Shown: positions 16,280 through 24,304 of the stretch, one piece after another
How the letters are laid out: each line of letters starts with the position of its first letter
How positions within the stretch are numbered: the stretch's first letter is position 1
Origin: Acidobacteriota bacterium
GTDB taxonomy: Bacteria; Acidobacteriota; Terriglobia; Bryobacterales; Bryobacteraceae
DNA length: 45,156 bases
Assembly (NCBI GenBank): GCA_023436715.1
Contig: JAEZIJ010000174.1
Location: forward strand, 1-45,156
Direction of reading: 5' to 3'
Translations under genes and position numbers: made by a program
Notes under the pieces: generated by a model
Told to the model about the DNA's origin: nothing
The model's database searches: none
What the model saw: only the letters and a program-made list of their open reading frames with translations

Positions 16280-17116
16280 ATGAGCGCCCATACAGCCGAT
16301 ACCGAATTGAGACTGATTGGCAAACTGATTCTGGAAGGAGAGCTGCATTGCGAAACCGGCCTGCACATCGGCGCCGGCAAAGGCTCCCTCGAAATTGGAG
16401 GCGCGGACAACCCTGTCGTTAAGGACGCCTTCGGACGGCCTTACGTGCCCGGCAGCTCCCTTCGCGGAAAGCTGCGCTCGTTGCTCGAGCAGTCCACGGG
16501 CCTCGCGATTCCGAGCGAACTCGTGTACCTTTCGAAGCGGAAAGGGCAGGAGGTTCGCATTCACCAGAGCGACCGTCCGGACGACGAGATCTGCCTGCTG
16601 TTCGGACGCAATCCGGGCCGCATGGAACGGGTCGGCGGCGAAGCTCTGGAAGCTACGTATTCGAGCCCTGCGCGCCTCACGGTCTACGATGCGCCGCTCG
16701 AGCCCGAAAGCATCACGTCGCAGATGCGTGAGAACCTCGACGACGAACTGACCGAAGTGAAGAGCGAGAATGCCATCGACCGCATCACTTCGCAGGCGAA
16801 TCCGCGGACGCTGGAGCGCGTTCCCGCCGGCGCGCGGTTCCGTGTCCGGTTCGTCCTCGACGTGCTCTGCGAAGAGGACAAGGCGCTTGCCGGGCGGCTG
16901 ATCGAGGCGCTGCGGCTGCTCGAAGACGACGCGCTCGGCGGCGGCGGCTCGCGAGGCAGCGGCCGTGTGCGGTTCGCCAACCTGAAGCTCAACTGGCGCG
17001 GACGCGGCTTTTACGCCGGCGGCGCCCCGGCGCAGGAATTGCTGACCCGCGCGGACGTGGACGCCCTTCAGGCGCTGGTAAGCGGAGACGACTTCCGCTC
17101 CAAGCTCGCTGAGTAG
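16280..17116 (+). CDS. csm3: Csm3 backbone RAMP, target RNA nuclease subunit
   Basis: The 278-residue protein has the Csm3 pattern HIGAGKGSLEIGGADNPVV. Asp43 in GADNP corresponds to the catalytic Asp that cuts target RNA at 6-base intervals in characterised Csm3. PGSSLRGKLR (57-66), the conserved block around SENAIDRITSQANPR (162-176) with RVPAG, and the glycine-rich loop LGGGGSRGSGR (219-229) are all present. The length is somewhat above usual (about 220-240) owing to a C-terminal extension. It starts 9 bases after csm2, with GAGGAA upstream. The nuclease residue is intact, so RNA cleavage should be retained. Confidence 0.93.
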   Translation: MSAHTADTELRLIGKLILEGELHCETGLHIGAGKGSLEIGGADNPVVKDAFGRPYVPGSSLRGKLRSLLEQSTGLAIPSELVYLSKRKGQEVRIHQSDRPDDEICLLFGRNPGRMERVGGEALEATYSSPARLTVYDAPLEPESITSQMRENLDDELTEVKSENAIDRITSQANPRTLERVPAGARFRVRFVLDVLCEEDKALAGRLIEALRLLEDDALGGGGSRGSGRVRFANLKLNWRGRGFYAGGAPAQELLTRADVDALQALVSGDDFRSKLAE

Positions 17117-17129
17117 TACGCCAACTGCA

Positions 17130-18149
17130 ATGAACCCAGCTTTCGTCGTTCGCTTTCGTCCGGCGGGACCGTGGCGCATAGGGCCGGATTCCGGCGCCCG
17201 GAACAGCGTGGACCGCATCTATCACAGCGACTCCCTCTTCTCCGCGGTGACGCACGCGATGGGGCGCTTGGGGCGGATGGAGGAATGGCTGGCGGCGACG
17301 GCGCGGAATTCGCAAGGTCCGGCCGTGCGGTTCAGTTCCTGCTTCCCGTTCCTGGGCGACACTCTGTTCGTCGTGCCGCCCCGGAACCTGTGGCCGCCGC
17401 TGCCTTCGCCCAAAGTGCGTTGGAAGAGCGCCCGATTCGTGCCGCTGCCGGTGGTCGCAACGCTTGTATCCGAGCGGCCGCTCGACGACAACAACTGGTA
17501 CGTGGATGGCCCAAGCGAGTGCCTGATCGCGGGGCACGGGGCTGAACGCGGCGGGCCGTTCCGGACCGCCCTGCGGTCGTATGCAGCCGTGGATCGCCCG
17601 GGTGGATCGACGGCCGTCGTTCACGAAGCGGCGTGCCTGGAGTTCTCCGAGGGCGGCGGATTGTGGGCGGCCGTTGAGTTCGCCGATGCGGAGGCCGCGT
17701 CGATGTGGAACGAGCCGGTTCGCGCCGCCCTGCGCCTGCTCGCGGATAGCGGGCTGGGCGGTGAACGCTCGATTGGCTGGGGCCGGTCAAGCGATCCCGA
17801 GTTTTCCGAAGGTTTCCCAGACTGTCCAGCTCCAGGCCAGGAGGAGATAGGCTACTGGCTGTTGTCCCTGTTCAGCCCGGCCTCGGAAGACGCCGTGGAC
17901 TGGCAGCGCGGCTCCTACTCCATGGTGACGCGCGGCGGCCGGGTGGACAGCCCTGTGCGGTCGGGCGAGCCGAAGAAACTGCTGCGCATGGTCGAGGAAG
18001 GCTCGGTGCTGGTGACCGAAGCCCCGCCGAAGGGTGCCGCTTGCGATGTGGCCCCGGACGGCTTTCCCCACCCCGTGTTCCGGTCGGGGTTCGCCGTCGC
18101 CATCCCCGTTCCGCTGCGCCCCGTGGAACGCCCCTTAGGTGCGTCATGA
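17130..18149 (+). CDS. csm4: Csm4 RAMP subunit
   Basis: The 339-residue protein has the RAMP opening YHSDSLFSAVTHAMG (31-45), typical of Csm4. It also has a glycine-rich RNA-binding loop, DSGLGGERSIGWGR (206-219). In known Csm complexes Csm4 caps the crRNA 5' handle and contacts Cas10. A C-terminal RAMP half follows (SPASEDAVDWQRGSYSMVT and later VFRSGFAVAIPVPL). It begins 13 bases after csm3 and its stop overlaps the csm5 start as ATGA, indicating translational coupling. Confidence 0.88.
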   Translation: MNPAFVVRFRPAGPWRIGPDSGARNSVDRIYHSDSLFSAVTHAMGRLGRMEEWLAATARNSQGPAVRFSSCFPFLGDTLFVVPPRNLWPPLPSPKVRWKSARFVPLPVVATLVSERPLDDNNWYVDGPSECLIAGHGAERGGPFRTALRSYAAVDRPGGSTAVVHEAACLEFSEGGGLWAAVEFADAEAASMWNEPVRAALRLLADSGLGGERSIGWGRSSDPEFSEGFPDCPAPGQEEIGYWLLSLFSPASEDAVDWQRGSYSMVTRGGRVDSPVRSGEPKKLLRMVEEGSVLVTEAPPKGAACDVAPDGFPHPVFRSGFAVAIPVPLRPVERPLGAS

Positions 18150-19297
18150 GATACCGTATTACCTGCCTCACCCCGCTGCTGGTTGGTGACGGCCACAGGC
18201 TGTCTCCGATCGACTACATGGTCTGGAAAGACCATGTCAACGTGCTCGACCAGCGGCGCATCTTCCGCCTGCTCGCCAAGGGGCCGCGGCTGGAAGGGTA
18301 CCTCACCCAGCTTAAGAAGGCGGACAAGCTGGATTTTGCCTCCTGGGGCGGATTCGCTCAGAATTTTGCCGATCGCCGCGTTCCTTTCGAGCACCCCTCC
18401 TCCACCGCGTATTGGGAGAAGGCGTCCGGCGACAGCCTGTTCATCCCAACCTTTTTGTCCAACCCTGAAGGGATCTACCTGCCCGGCAGCGCCATCAAGG
18501 GTGCGCTTCGCACAGGTATGCTGTTTTCCCGTTGGACGAACGGAGCGACGCCGCAATTCGAACGGCTGGCGCAGGGCGAACGTTTGCCCCGGCGGCCTGG
18601 GGAAGCGGCTGAAGAGCAGGCGCTCGGCGCGGGACCATTCAGTTTCATGCGTGCCATTTCGGTGGCGGATTCGAACCCGACCCCCGTGGGAGCGCTGAAG
18701 CTTTACCTGCTGCGGGTCTCCACGCTTCAGCAGCGCGGGCAGGGCCGTTACGAATTGGGCTGGAAGCAGGCGCCGCGCGGAACGGTCCCGGGCAGCCACC
18801 CGGGAGAAAGCACGCCGATGTTTGCGGAAATGGCGGCTCCGGGAACTACATTCGAAGGTCTGTGGCGCGAAAACGCCTTTCTCGCTCAGCCGGAAATCGC
18901 GCGGGCGCTCCGCTGGCGGGAGCCGGTGGACGGCGCCCGAATCCTCGCGGCTGCGAACGCCTACGCCGGACGGCTTCTGACCATCCAGAAGCAGTACGCA
19001 GGTTGGGCGGGCCTGTCCTTACTGCAACGCAGTATAGAGGCTCTGGAGGGGAGACTGGCTGAGCTGACGGCAGCCGGGCGAGCCTGTCTGATCTCGCTGG
19101 GTTGGGGCAGCGGCCTCCTGGCCAAAACGGGCTGGCTCGAAACCGGCGACGAGGCTTACCGCCGCGCGATGCAGCAGGTTCCTCTCTACAACAGGGCTCT
19201 GGCGACCGGCCTTCCGTTCCCGAAGACGCGCCGTATCGTCTTCCTCGGCAATCAGCCGGCAGTGCTGCCGGGCTGGGCGCAACTCGAAATCCTCTGA
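18146..19297 (+). CDS. csm5: Csm5 RAMP subunit
   Basis: The 383-residue protein starts at ATG 18146, overlapping the csm4 stop. A longer frame starting at 18041 lies inside csm4. The N-terminus RITCLTPLLVGDGHRLSPIDY is the Csm5 RAMP start. IYLPGSAIKGALRTGM (110-125) and a late glycine-rich loop, SLGWGSGLLAKTGW, are diagnostic, and the end FLGNQPAVLPGWAQLEI fits the family. Csm5 caps the 3' side of the crRNA and recruits trimming nucleases in known systems. It is the last cas gene; no csm6 or cas6 follows. Confidence 0.9.
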   Translation: MRYRITCLTPLLVGDGHRLSPIDYMVWKDHVNVLDQRRIFRLLAKGPRLEGYLTQLKKADKLDFASWGGFAQNFADRRVPFEHPSSTAYWEKASGDSLFIPTFLSNPEGIYLPGSAIKGALRTGMLFSRWTNGATPQFERLAQGERLPRRPGEAAEEQALGAGPFSFMRAISVADSNPTPVGALKLYLLRVSTLQQRGQGRYELGWKQAPRGTVPGSHPGESTPMFAEMAAPGTTFEGLWRENAFLAQPEIARALRWREPVDGARILAAANAYAGRLLTIQKQYAGWAGLSLLQRSIEALEGRLAELTAAGRACLISLGWGSGLLAKTGWLETGDEAYRRAMQQVPLYNRALATGLPFPKTRRIVFLGNQPAVLPGWAQLEIL

Positions 19298-19345
19298 AGA
19301 TCCAGCACAGGATCTCTGTGCCGGCTGCGGGACAGATGGGGGACC

Positions 19346-20548
19346 ATGAAACGGTATCACGCACTCGACAGCCTGCGCGCCGCCATGATGCTCCTGGGCA
19401 TCTGGCTTCACACCGTCGTTGGCTACTCCCGGGACGGCGGATGGCCGTACAAGGACGCCCACCCGACCGCGGTCTACGACTGGACTCTCGGCCTCATCCA
19501 CACCTTCCGCATGCCGGTCTTCTTCCTCATGGCGGGCTTCTTCGGCGCGCTGCTGTGGGAACGGGGACGGCGGCGGTTTGTTGAAAACCGCATCAAGCGG
19601 ATTCTGGCGCCGTTCGCGTTGTTCTGGACGGCAATGTCGCCTGTAATTTTCTGGATGTCGGCGTACTCGAAATCCTGGGGCCACGCGGACGGGCCTGTGC
19701 GCGCCAGAGGTTCCATCCTGAGCGGCGAAGTTCTGGCGCATGCGCACCCGATGCACATGTGGTTCCTGGAATACCTGCTGGTGCTTTACGCGATCGCGTT
19801 CGTGGTGGTTGTGCTGCTGGAACTCGCCTGCCGAACGGGGTGGATCGCCGCGGCGCTGCGCGTCGCGAATGGCTGGTACCGCGCGGCGGCCGGCAGCACA
19901 TGGCGGCCGTTCGTTTTTGCCATACCTTATGCGGGGGCAATGATGCTGATGCGCGGAGCGTTCCTGGAAGATCCGCCGGGCTTCGTGCCGGTGCCCCGGA
20001 TTGTGATCGCCTACACGATCCCGTTCTTCTTCGGCTGGCTGCTGTATCTGAACCGCGACCTCCTGGGCACGTTCCACCGGCACGCATGGCGGCAGGTCGG
20101 GCTGGGCATGGCGATCATGGCCGCCTGGATGGTGTTCGTGGACCCCGTCCAGAACCGGCCGGAATACTGGTACTGGGTGAAGCCGCTGCGCGCCGCCGCG
20201 GGGTCTCTGTTGCTGTGGCTGCTCGCCTTCGGCCTCACGGGGCTGTTCCTGCGCTACCTCAACACCGAACGGCCGCTCGGGCGCTATCTCTCGGACGGCT
20301 CCTACTGGATGTACCTGATGCACATGCCGGTGGTGATGGGCTTCCAGATGGCGTTCGCGGCCGTAGCGTGGCCGGCGGCGGTGAAGGTGCCGATCGTGGT
20401 GGCCCTGTCGGTCCCCGTGCTCGTGCTGAGCTACGACCTGCTGGTCAGGCCGACCTGGGTGGGCGCGCTGCTCAATGGACGGCGGTATTCGCGGCGGTTT
20501 TTCGTACGGCAGGAGAGGGAGCCGGAACGACAGACTGCAAGCTTCTGA
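19346..20548 (+). CDS. Membrane acyltransferase, acyltransferase-3/OpgC-like
   Basis: The 400-residue protein has about ten hydrophobic segments. It has the acyltransferase-3 opening RYHALDSLRAAMMLLGIWLH (3-22) with the catalytic-type His22, and the motif VENRIKRILAPF, as in OpgC/OafA-like proteins that acylate sugars or glycans at the membrane. It lies 48 bases downstream of csm5 on the same strand with a G-rich ribosome binding site (GGGGG near the start), so read-through from the csm operon is possible. No known link joins this family to CRISPR signalling; the position may be chance. Confidence 0.8.
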   Translation: MKRYHALDSLRAAMMLLGIWLHTVVGYSRDGGWPYKDAHPTAVYDWTLGLIHTFRMPVFFLMAGFFGALLWERGRRRFVENRIKRILAPFALFWTAMSPVIFWMSAYSKSWGHADGPVRARGSILSGEVLAHAHPMHMWFLEYLLVLYAIAFVVVVLLELACRTGWIAAALRVANGWYRAAAGSTWRPFVFAIPYAGAMMLMRGAFLEDPPGFVPVPRIVIAYTIPFFFGWLLYLNRDLLGTFHRHAWRQVGLGMAIMAAWMVFVDPVQNRPEYWYWVKPLRAAAGSLLLWLLAFGLTGLFLRYLNTERPLGRYLSDGSYWMYLMHMPVVMGFQMAFAAVAWPAAVKVPIVVALSVPVLVLSYDLLVRPTWVGALLNGRRYSRRFFVRQEREPERQTASF

Positions 20549-20659
20549 TCTCCGCGACAGCTCGATGTGGCCCGGTTCGCTGGGCATCGCCGGCCTGGTT
20601 GCGCCAGGTCTGATGTTTTTTACGGCCAGCGTCGGCCTGATGTTCCTCCACCACGCCGT

Positions 20660-22243
20660 TCAGCGCCCCGCCCGTACAGGCGTGAACAGCAAATCGTCGT
20701 AGTCAAAACTGAAATCGGCAAGCTGCGAAACCGCGGTCATCGTGACCTGGCCCACCTTGCCTTCCACGTTCAGCGCGAAGGTGACGAAAGCGTCGGGGAT
20801 GGTCTTGTCGCGCCAGCGCGCCGTAAAGGTGTCGTATTGCCAGTGTTCGAGATCGGCGACCATCGCCGGAGTGCGGGACATCCTCAGCACCAGCTTGCCG
20901 CCTTCCAGCGCCACGGCGGCATTTCCGTACCACGCATCGCGGTACTCACCGGCATAGGCGCCGAGCGAAAGCGATGGCTTCGAATCGGCGTTCCGCGCCT
21001 TGGCCTGCTTCGCTTCAGTCTCCGTCGCGCGGCTGAGACTTCGTTTCCTCGATGCCTCGTAGGCCGCGATCCAGTCCGTCTCAGGCAGCTTCAGGTAGTG
21101 GTCCAGAACATGGTTCACGATCGCACTGAACGCCCCGCCTTCCTCCTGGTTGGTGAGCACAATGATCCCGAGCTTCTCCGATGGCGCCATCACCACCGTC
21201 GTAAGCATGCCCGTAAGCGCGCCGCCGTGGGACACGATTTTCGTCCCGTGATAGTCGCGGAGCGACCAGCCGAGCCCGTAGGCTGAGAAGTTCGGCTTGG
21301 CGGCCTTGAACGCCTCCTCGCGCGGTTCCGAGATCGGAACGATGGTCTGCGCCGACCACATCTCGCGCGCCGCCGCGTTGCTCCACAGCGCCTTGCCGTT
21401 CACCTTCCCGCCGTTCAGGTGCGCCGCGACCCATTTCGAGAGATCGACGACATTGGACCGGATGCCGGCGGCGGCCGCCCAGGTTCGGTCCTGGGTCGGC
21501 GGAATCGGCGTGAGCGTTCCTTGAAGCCGCCATCCCCGCGAGTGCGGAGCGGCGAAGTTGAACCCCGGCCTGCCATTCACCGCGATACGGCTCTGGGTCA
21601 TGCCGAGCGGCCCGAAAATCCGTTCGCGCACGAAATCGTCCCAGGACTTGCCCGAAGCCGCCGCCACCACCTGCCCCGCCACGACGAACATCAGGTTGTT
21701 ATATGCGTACCGGCTGCGCAGGCTCGAAGCGGGCCGTATCCACCGCGCGGCGGCCACAACCTGGTCGCGCGTCACATCCGTATCGGGCCAGAACAGCAGG
21801 TCGCCGGCCCCGAGCCCCAGCCCGGTGCGGTGGCACAGCAGGTCGCGCACGGTCAGTTCGCGCGTTACGAACGGGTCATACATCTGGAAAGACGGCAAGT
21901 GCTTCTGAACGGGGTCATCCCAGGCGAGCTTGCCTTCGTCCACCAGCATCGCGATAGCCGCTGCCGTGAACGCCTTGCTGTTCGAAGCGATGCCGAACAG
22001 CGTGTACTCGTCCACCGGCGCGGGTTCGCCGAGCTTGCGGACGCCGTAGCCCTTCACGAGCACCGGCCTGCCGTCCTTCACCACGGCAACCGCGATGCCG
22101 GGCACCTCGAACTGTTTCATCGCGCGGGCGACCCAGGCGTCGATGTCGGCCGGAGGAGCAGTCTGCGCCAACCCCGCGGCGCACAGCAACAGCAGCAGGC
22201 CCGGAATCCGGGCGCGTACGTTCAGTAAAGACATCAGACTCAT
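20660..22243 (-). CDS. Serine hydrolase, beta-lactamase/DD-peptidase-like, with DUF3471 domain
   Basis: The 527-residue protein has a signal peptide (hydrophobic to about residue 26, LAQ). The class C beta-lactamase fold has SxxK as Ser87-Asn-Ser-Lys90 in GIASNSKAF and YxN as Tyr181-Asn-Asn183 in YAYNNLMF. A later HGG occurs in KIVSHGGALTG. A C-terminal region with AYAGEYRDAWYG and VVxLE-like strands matches DUF3471. Such proteins cleave D-amino acid peptides or esters outside the cytoplasm. The exact substrate is unknown. It is convergent with the acyltransferase; the 111 bases between hold a weak CCTGG-TTGCG-CCAGG hairpin before a T run. Confidence 0.88.
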   Translation of the reverse strand: MSLMSLLNVRARIPGLLLLLCAAGLAQTAPPADIDAWVARAMKQFEVPGIAVAVVKDGRPVLVKGYGVRKLGEPAPVDEYTLFGIASNSKAFTAAAIAMLVDEGKLAWDDPVQKHLPSFQMYDPFVTRELTVRDLLCHRTGLGLGAGDLLFWPDTDVTRDQVVAAARWIRPASSLRSRYAYNNLMFVVAGQVVAAASGKSWDDFVRERIFGPLGMTQSRIAVNGRPGFNFAAPHSRGWRLQGTLTPIPPTQDRTWAAAAGIRSNVVDLSKWVAAHLNGGKVNGKALWSNAAAREMWSAQTIVPISEPREEAFKAAKPNFSAYGLGWSLRDYHGTKIVSHGGALTGMLTTVVMAPSEKLGIIVLTNQEEGGAFSAIVNHVLDHYLKLPETDWIAAYEASRKRSLSRATETEAKQAKARNADSKPSLSLGAYAGEYRDAWYGNAAVALEGGKLVLRMSRTPAMVADLEHWQYDTFTARWRDKTIPDAFVTFALNVEGKVGQVTMTAVSQLADFSFDYDDLLFTPVRAGR

Positions 22244-22258
22244 TCTAGGCCGAACAGG

Positions 22259-23440
22259 TCAGATCCGCAGAAAGATCTTGCGCCGGTACATCCAGTGCAG
22301 GATGATCCAGAAGATCGCCATTACGAACGCGCCGCGCACGGTGGCTTCGAACGCCGGCCCCAGCAGTCCAAAAATCGCGTTCCCGATGTGCCGGTTCACC
22401 GCGCCGAGGAAGAACCCCTCCATGGTCCAGCTCATCACGTAGATGGCGATCGAGTTCATCCCCACCACCATCAGCGGAAAGGCCCAGCGCTGCCAGCCTT
22501 TCCACTCCATCAGCGCATAGAACCCCGACAGGATCAGCAGAACGCAGCCGCCGCTGTACAGTGTGAATGCCGGTGTCCAGATGCGCTTCACGATCGGGCA
22601 CACGCCGGTCCACTGGCAGATCAGCGCGAGCACCATCAGGCCCGCACCTGCGGCGATCATCCCTCGCAGCTTGGTGACGACCGAACGCGCGCTCTTGAGC
22701 CACGTGCCCGCGAGCAGGCCGAGCAGCATCGTGCCAAGCGTTGGGACGAAACTCAGCGTCGCATAGCCGCCCCCGTTGAACTCGAACGGCCGCTCTCGCG
22801 GGAAGAGATTGAGGAACCACCGGTCGAACGCCCATGCGGGGTTTGAGTTCTTGTCCCAATGCGACAGGAACCCGCTATAGTGGTCAGACCACCCCGCCGG
22901 CACGCCCACGGCGGTGTAATCGAACTGCGGACCGGGCGCCGGATAGAGCGCGAACAGGCCCCAGTATCCGAGGAGAATCAGGACCAGCGCGCCAACCTGC
23001 ACACGCGTGCTCGTGAATCCGAGCAGGAACAGGAACACGTAGCCGAGACCGATCTGCGTCAGCGTATCTTCAAACGTGAAGTAGGTCTGGGGTCTGCCGA
23101 TCGATCGCAGGAAGATCCCCAGGAAGATCAGGATGAGCGCACGCCACGCGGCGTGAGCGACCATGCGACCGGTGCTCTGGCCGCGCGCCCGGCGGTTCGC
23201 GATCGAAAACGGCAGCGACGCGCCCACAAGGAACGAGAAGCCCGGCTGGATCAGGTCGTGCAGCGAGCAGCCCTGCCATTCCACATGGCTCGTGTTGAAC
23301 GCGATGAAACTCCAGAATGCGCTCTGGGGAAATACCTTGGCGAGCCCAGGCAGGCGCAGCACTTCGGCGAGCATGAGCGTCATCACCGTGCCGCGAAAGG
23401 CGTCTAGCGAGGCGATTCGGACTTTCGATGAGGTTTCCAC
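22259..23440 (-). CDS. DUF5009/NagX-like membrane acyltransferase
   Basis: The 393-residue polytopic protein opens RIASLDAFRGTVMTLML (8-24), the hallmark of the heparan-alpha-glucosaminide acetyltransferase-like, DUF5009 family. Other features are SFLVGASLPFSIANRRARG, the loop around GTMLLGLLAGTWL, and a C-terminal WIILHWMYRRKIFLRI. Bacterial relatives lie in aminosugar or glycan-degradation loci and are thought to move or acetylate sugars at the membrane. It ends 15 bases from the start of the serine hydrolase, so the two are likely co-transcribed (this gene first). Confidence 0.78.
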   Translation of the reverse strand: METSSKVRIASLDAFRGTVMTLMLAEVLRLPGLAKVFPQSAFWSFIAFNTSHVEWQGCSLHDLIQPGFSFLVGASLPFSIANRRARGQSTGRMVAHAAWRALILIFLGIFLRSIGRPQTYFTFEDTLTQIGLGYVFLFLLGFTSTRVQVGALVLILLGYWGLFALYPAPGPQFDYTAVGVPAGWSDHYSGFLSHWDKNSNPAWAFDRWFLNLFPRERPFEFNGGGYATLSFVPTLGTMLLGLLAGTWLKSARSVVTKLRGMIAAGAGLMVLALICQWTGVCPIVKRIWTPAFTLYSGGCVLLILSGFYALMEWKGWQRWAFPLMVVGMNSIAIYVMSWTMEGFFLGAVNRHIGNAIFGLLGPAFEATVRGAFVMAIFWIILHWMYRRKIFLRI

Positions 23441-23488
23441 TGGCGAGTCATTATCTCTCGCCAGATCGGTCGGTGCAACGGGTTATTT

Positions 23489-24256
23489 TTACCGCACGTC
23501 GGAGAACCCCAGCGGGCTCAGGAACGAGATGCTGAGCTTCGGAACGGTGGCGACATCGGGGTACAGCTCCCCCAGCCTCTTCCACTCGGGATCTCTGCCG
23601 GATACGCGACCCGCGCTCTCGCGCGCTGCCAGATCGTCGAACCCGAGCATGTAGACCAGACTCGGCATGTTCGGCCCGAAAACCGTCTCGCCGAAGAAGA
23701 CCGGCAGCATCCCCGCTCGGACGAAGATCGCGGTTTCACCCTCTTCGAACATCTTGATCTTGCGCTCCAGTGCCGCGGAAGTCTCCCGTTCGTAAGTGCG
23801 CAGTTCGAAGATGCGCGAGGTTTTTCGGCCCTCCGTGGGTGGAGGCGTCATTGCCGGAAATCCTGGGAACGCCGCAAGCAGCCTCACCTCCTGCCGCTCG
23901 AACGGACGCCCCCCGGCATACCATTCGTTGCCGGCCTTGACGTAATCGGGACTGGCCCGGAGTTTCGTCTGGCACGCTTCCATGCCGGCTTGTCCGCCCT
24001 TGAAGCTCGTGATGGCGAGCAGGTACGGCGCGTCGTCCCCGATCGAACTCGAAAACACGGCTACCGGCCCCGAGCCGGCAAGTTTGGCAAGAGGCACGTA
24101 ACTCTTCAGGAAGGCCGTGGTCCGCTGGCGCTGGTTCTCCGGCCCGTTGCGCAGCCTGAAGATTTGCATCTCGTATAGCGATCTCTGTGGCGTCTCGGCG
24201 AAGGATGCTCCTGCGGTGATTGCGGCCGATGCGGCAACCAGGTCTCTTCGAGTCAT
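23489..24256 (-). CDS. NIPSNAP family protein with Tat-like leader
   Basis: The 255-residue protein starts MTRRDLVAASAAITAGASF, a twin-arginine-like signal. Two ferredoxin-like NIPSNAP halves follow. The first has SLYEMQIFRLRNG; the second has RIFELRTYERE and ends in FSDVR after LYMLGF-type Asp-rich turns (VYMLGFDDLAARES). NIPSNAP proteins are small alpha/beta barrels whose biochemical role is unsettled. Secreted versions are common in Acidobacteria and Planctomycetes. It is encoded upstream of the DUF5009 gene on the same strand, 48 bases apart. Confidence 0.85.
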   Translation of the reverse strand: MTRRDLVAASAAITAGASFAETPQRSLYEMQIFRLRNGPENQRQRTTAFLKSYVPLAKLAGSGPVAVFSSSIGDDAPYLLAITSFKGGQAGMEACQTKLRASPDYVKAGNEWYAGGRPFERQEVRLLAAFPGFPAMTPPPTEGRKTSRIFELRTYERETSAALERKIKMFEEGETAIFVRAGMLPVFFGETVFGPNMPSLVYMLGFDDLAARESAGRVSGRDPEWKRLGELYPDVATVPKLSISFLSPLGFSDVR

Positions 24257-24304
24257 TTGGGGGATTATCTCTGAACTTCGCCTTTCCGGTCAATGCCGGC
24301 CTGA

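Noticed and set aside
18041..18145. Longer N-terminus for Csm5
   Set aside because: It lies within csm4 in another frame; ATG 18146 overlaps the csm4 stop and gives the conserved Csm5 opening.
20590..20632. Intrinsic terminator between the convergent acyltransferase and serine hydrolase genes
   Set aside because: The stem CCTGG/CCAGG is short, and the T run begins several bases after it; too weak to list.
20565..20702. Possible 45-residue hydrophobic small protein on the + strand (MWPGSLGIAG...)
   Set aside because: No ribosome binding site, overlaps the end of the serine hydrolase gene, and GC-rich antisense frames often look hydrophobic.
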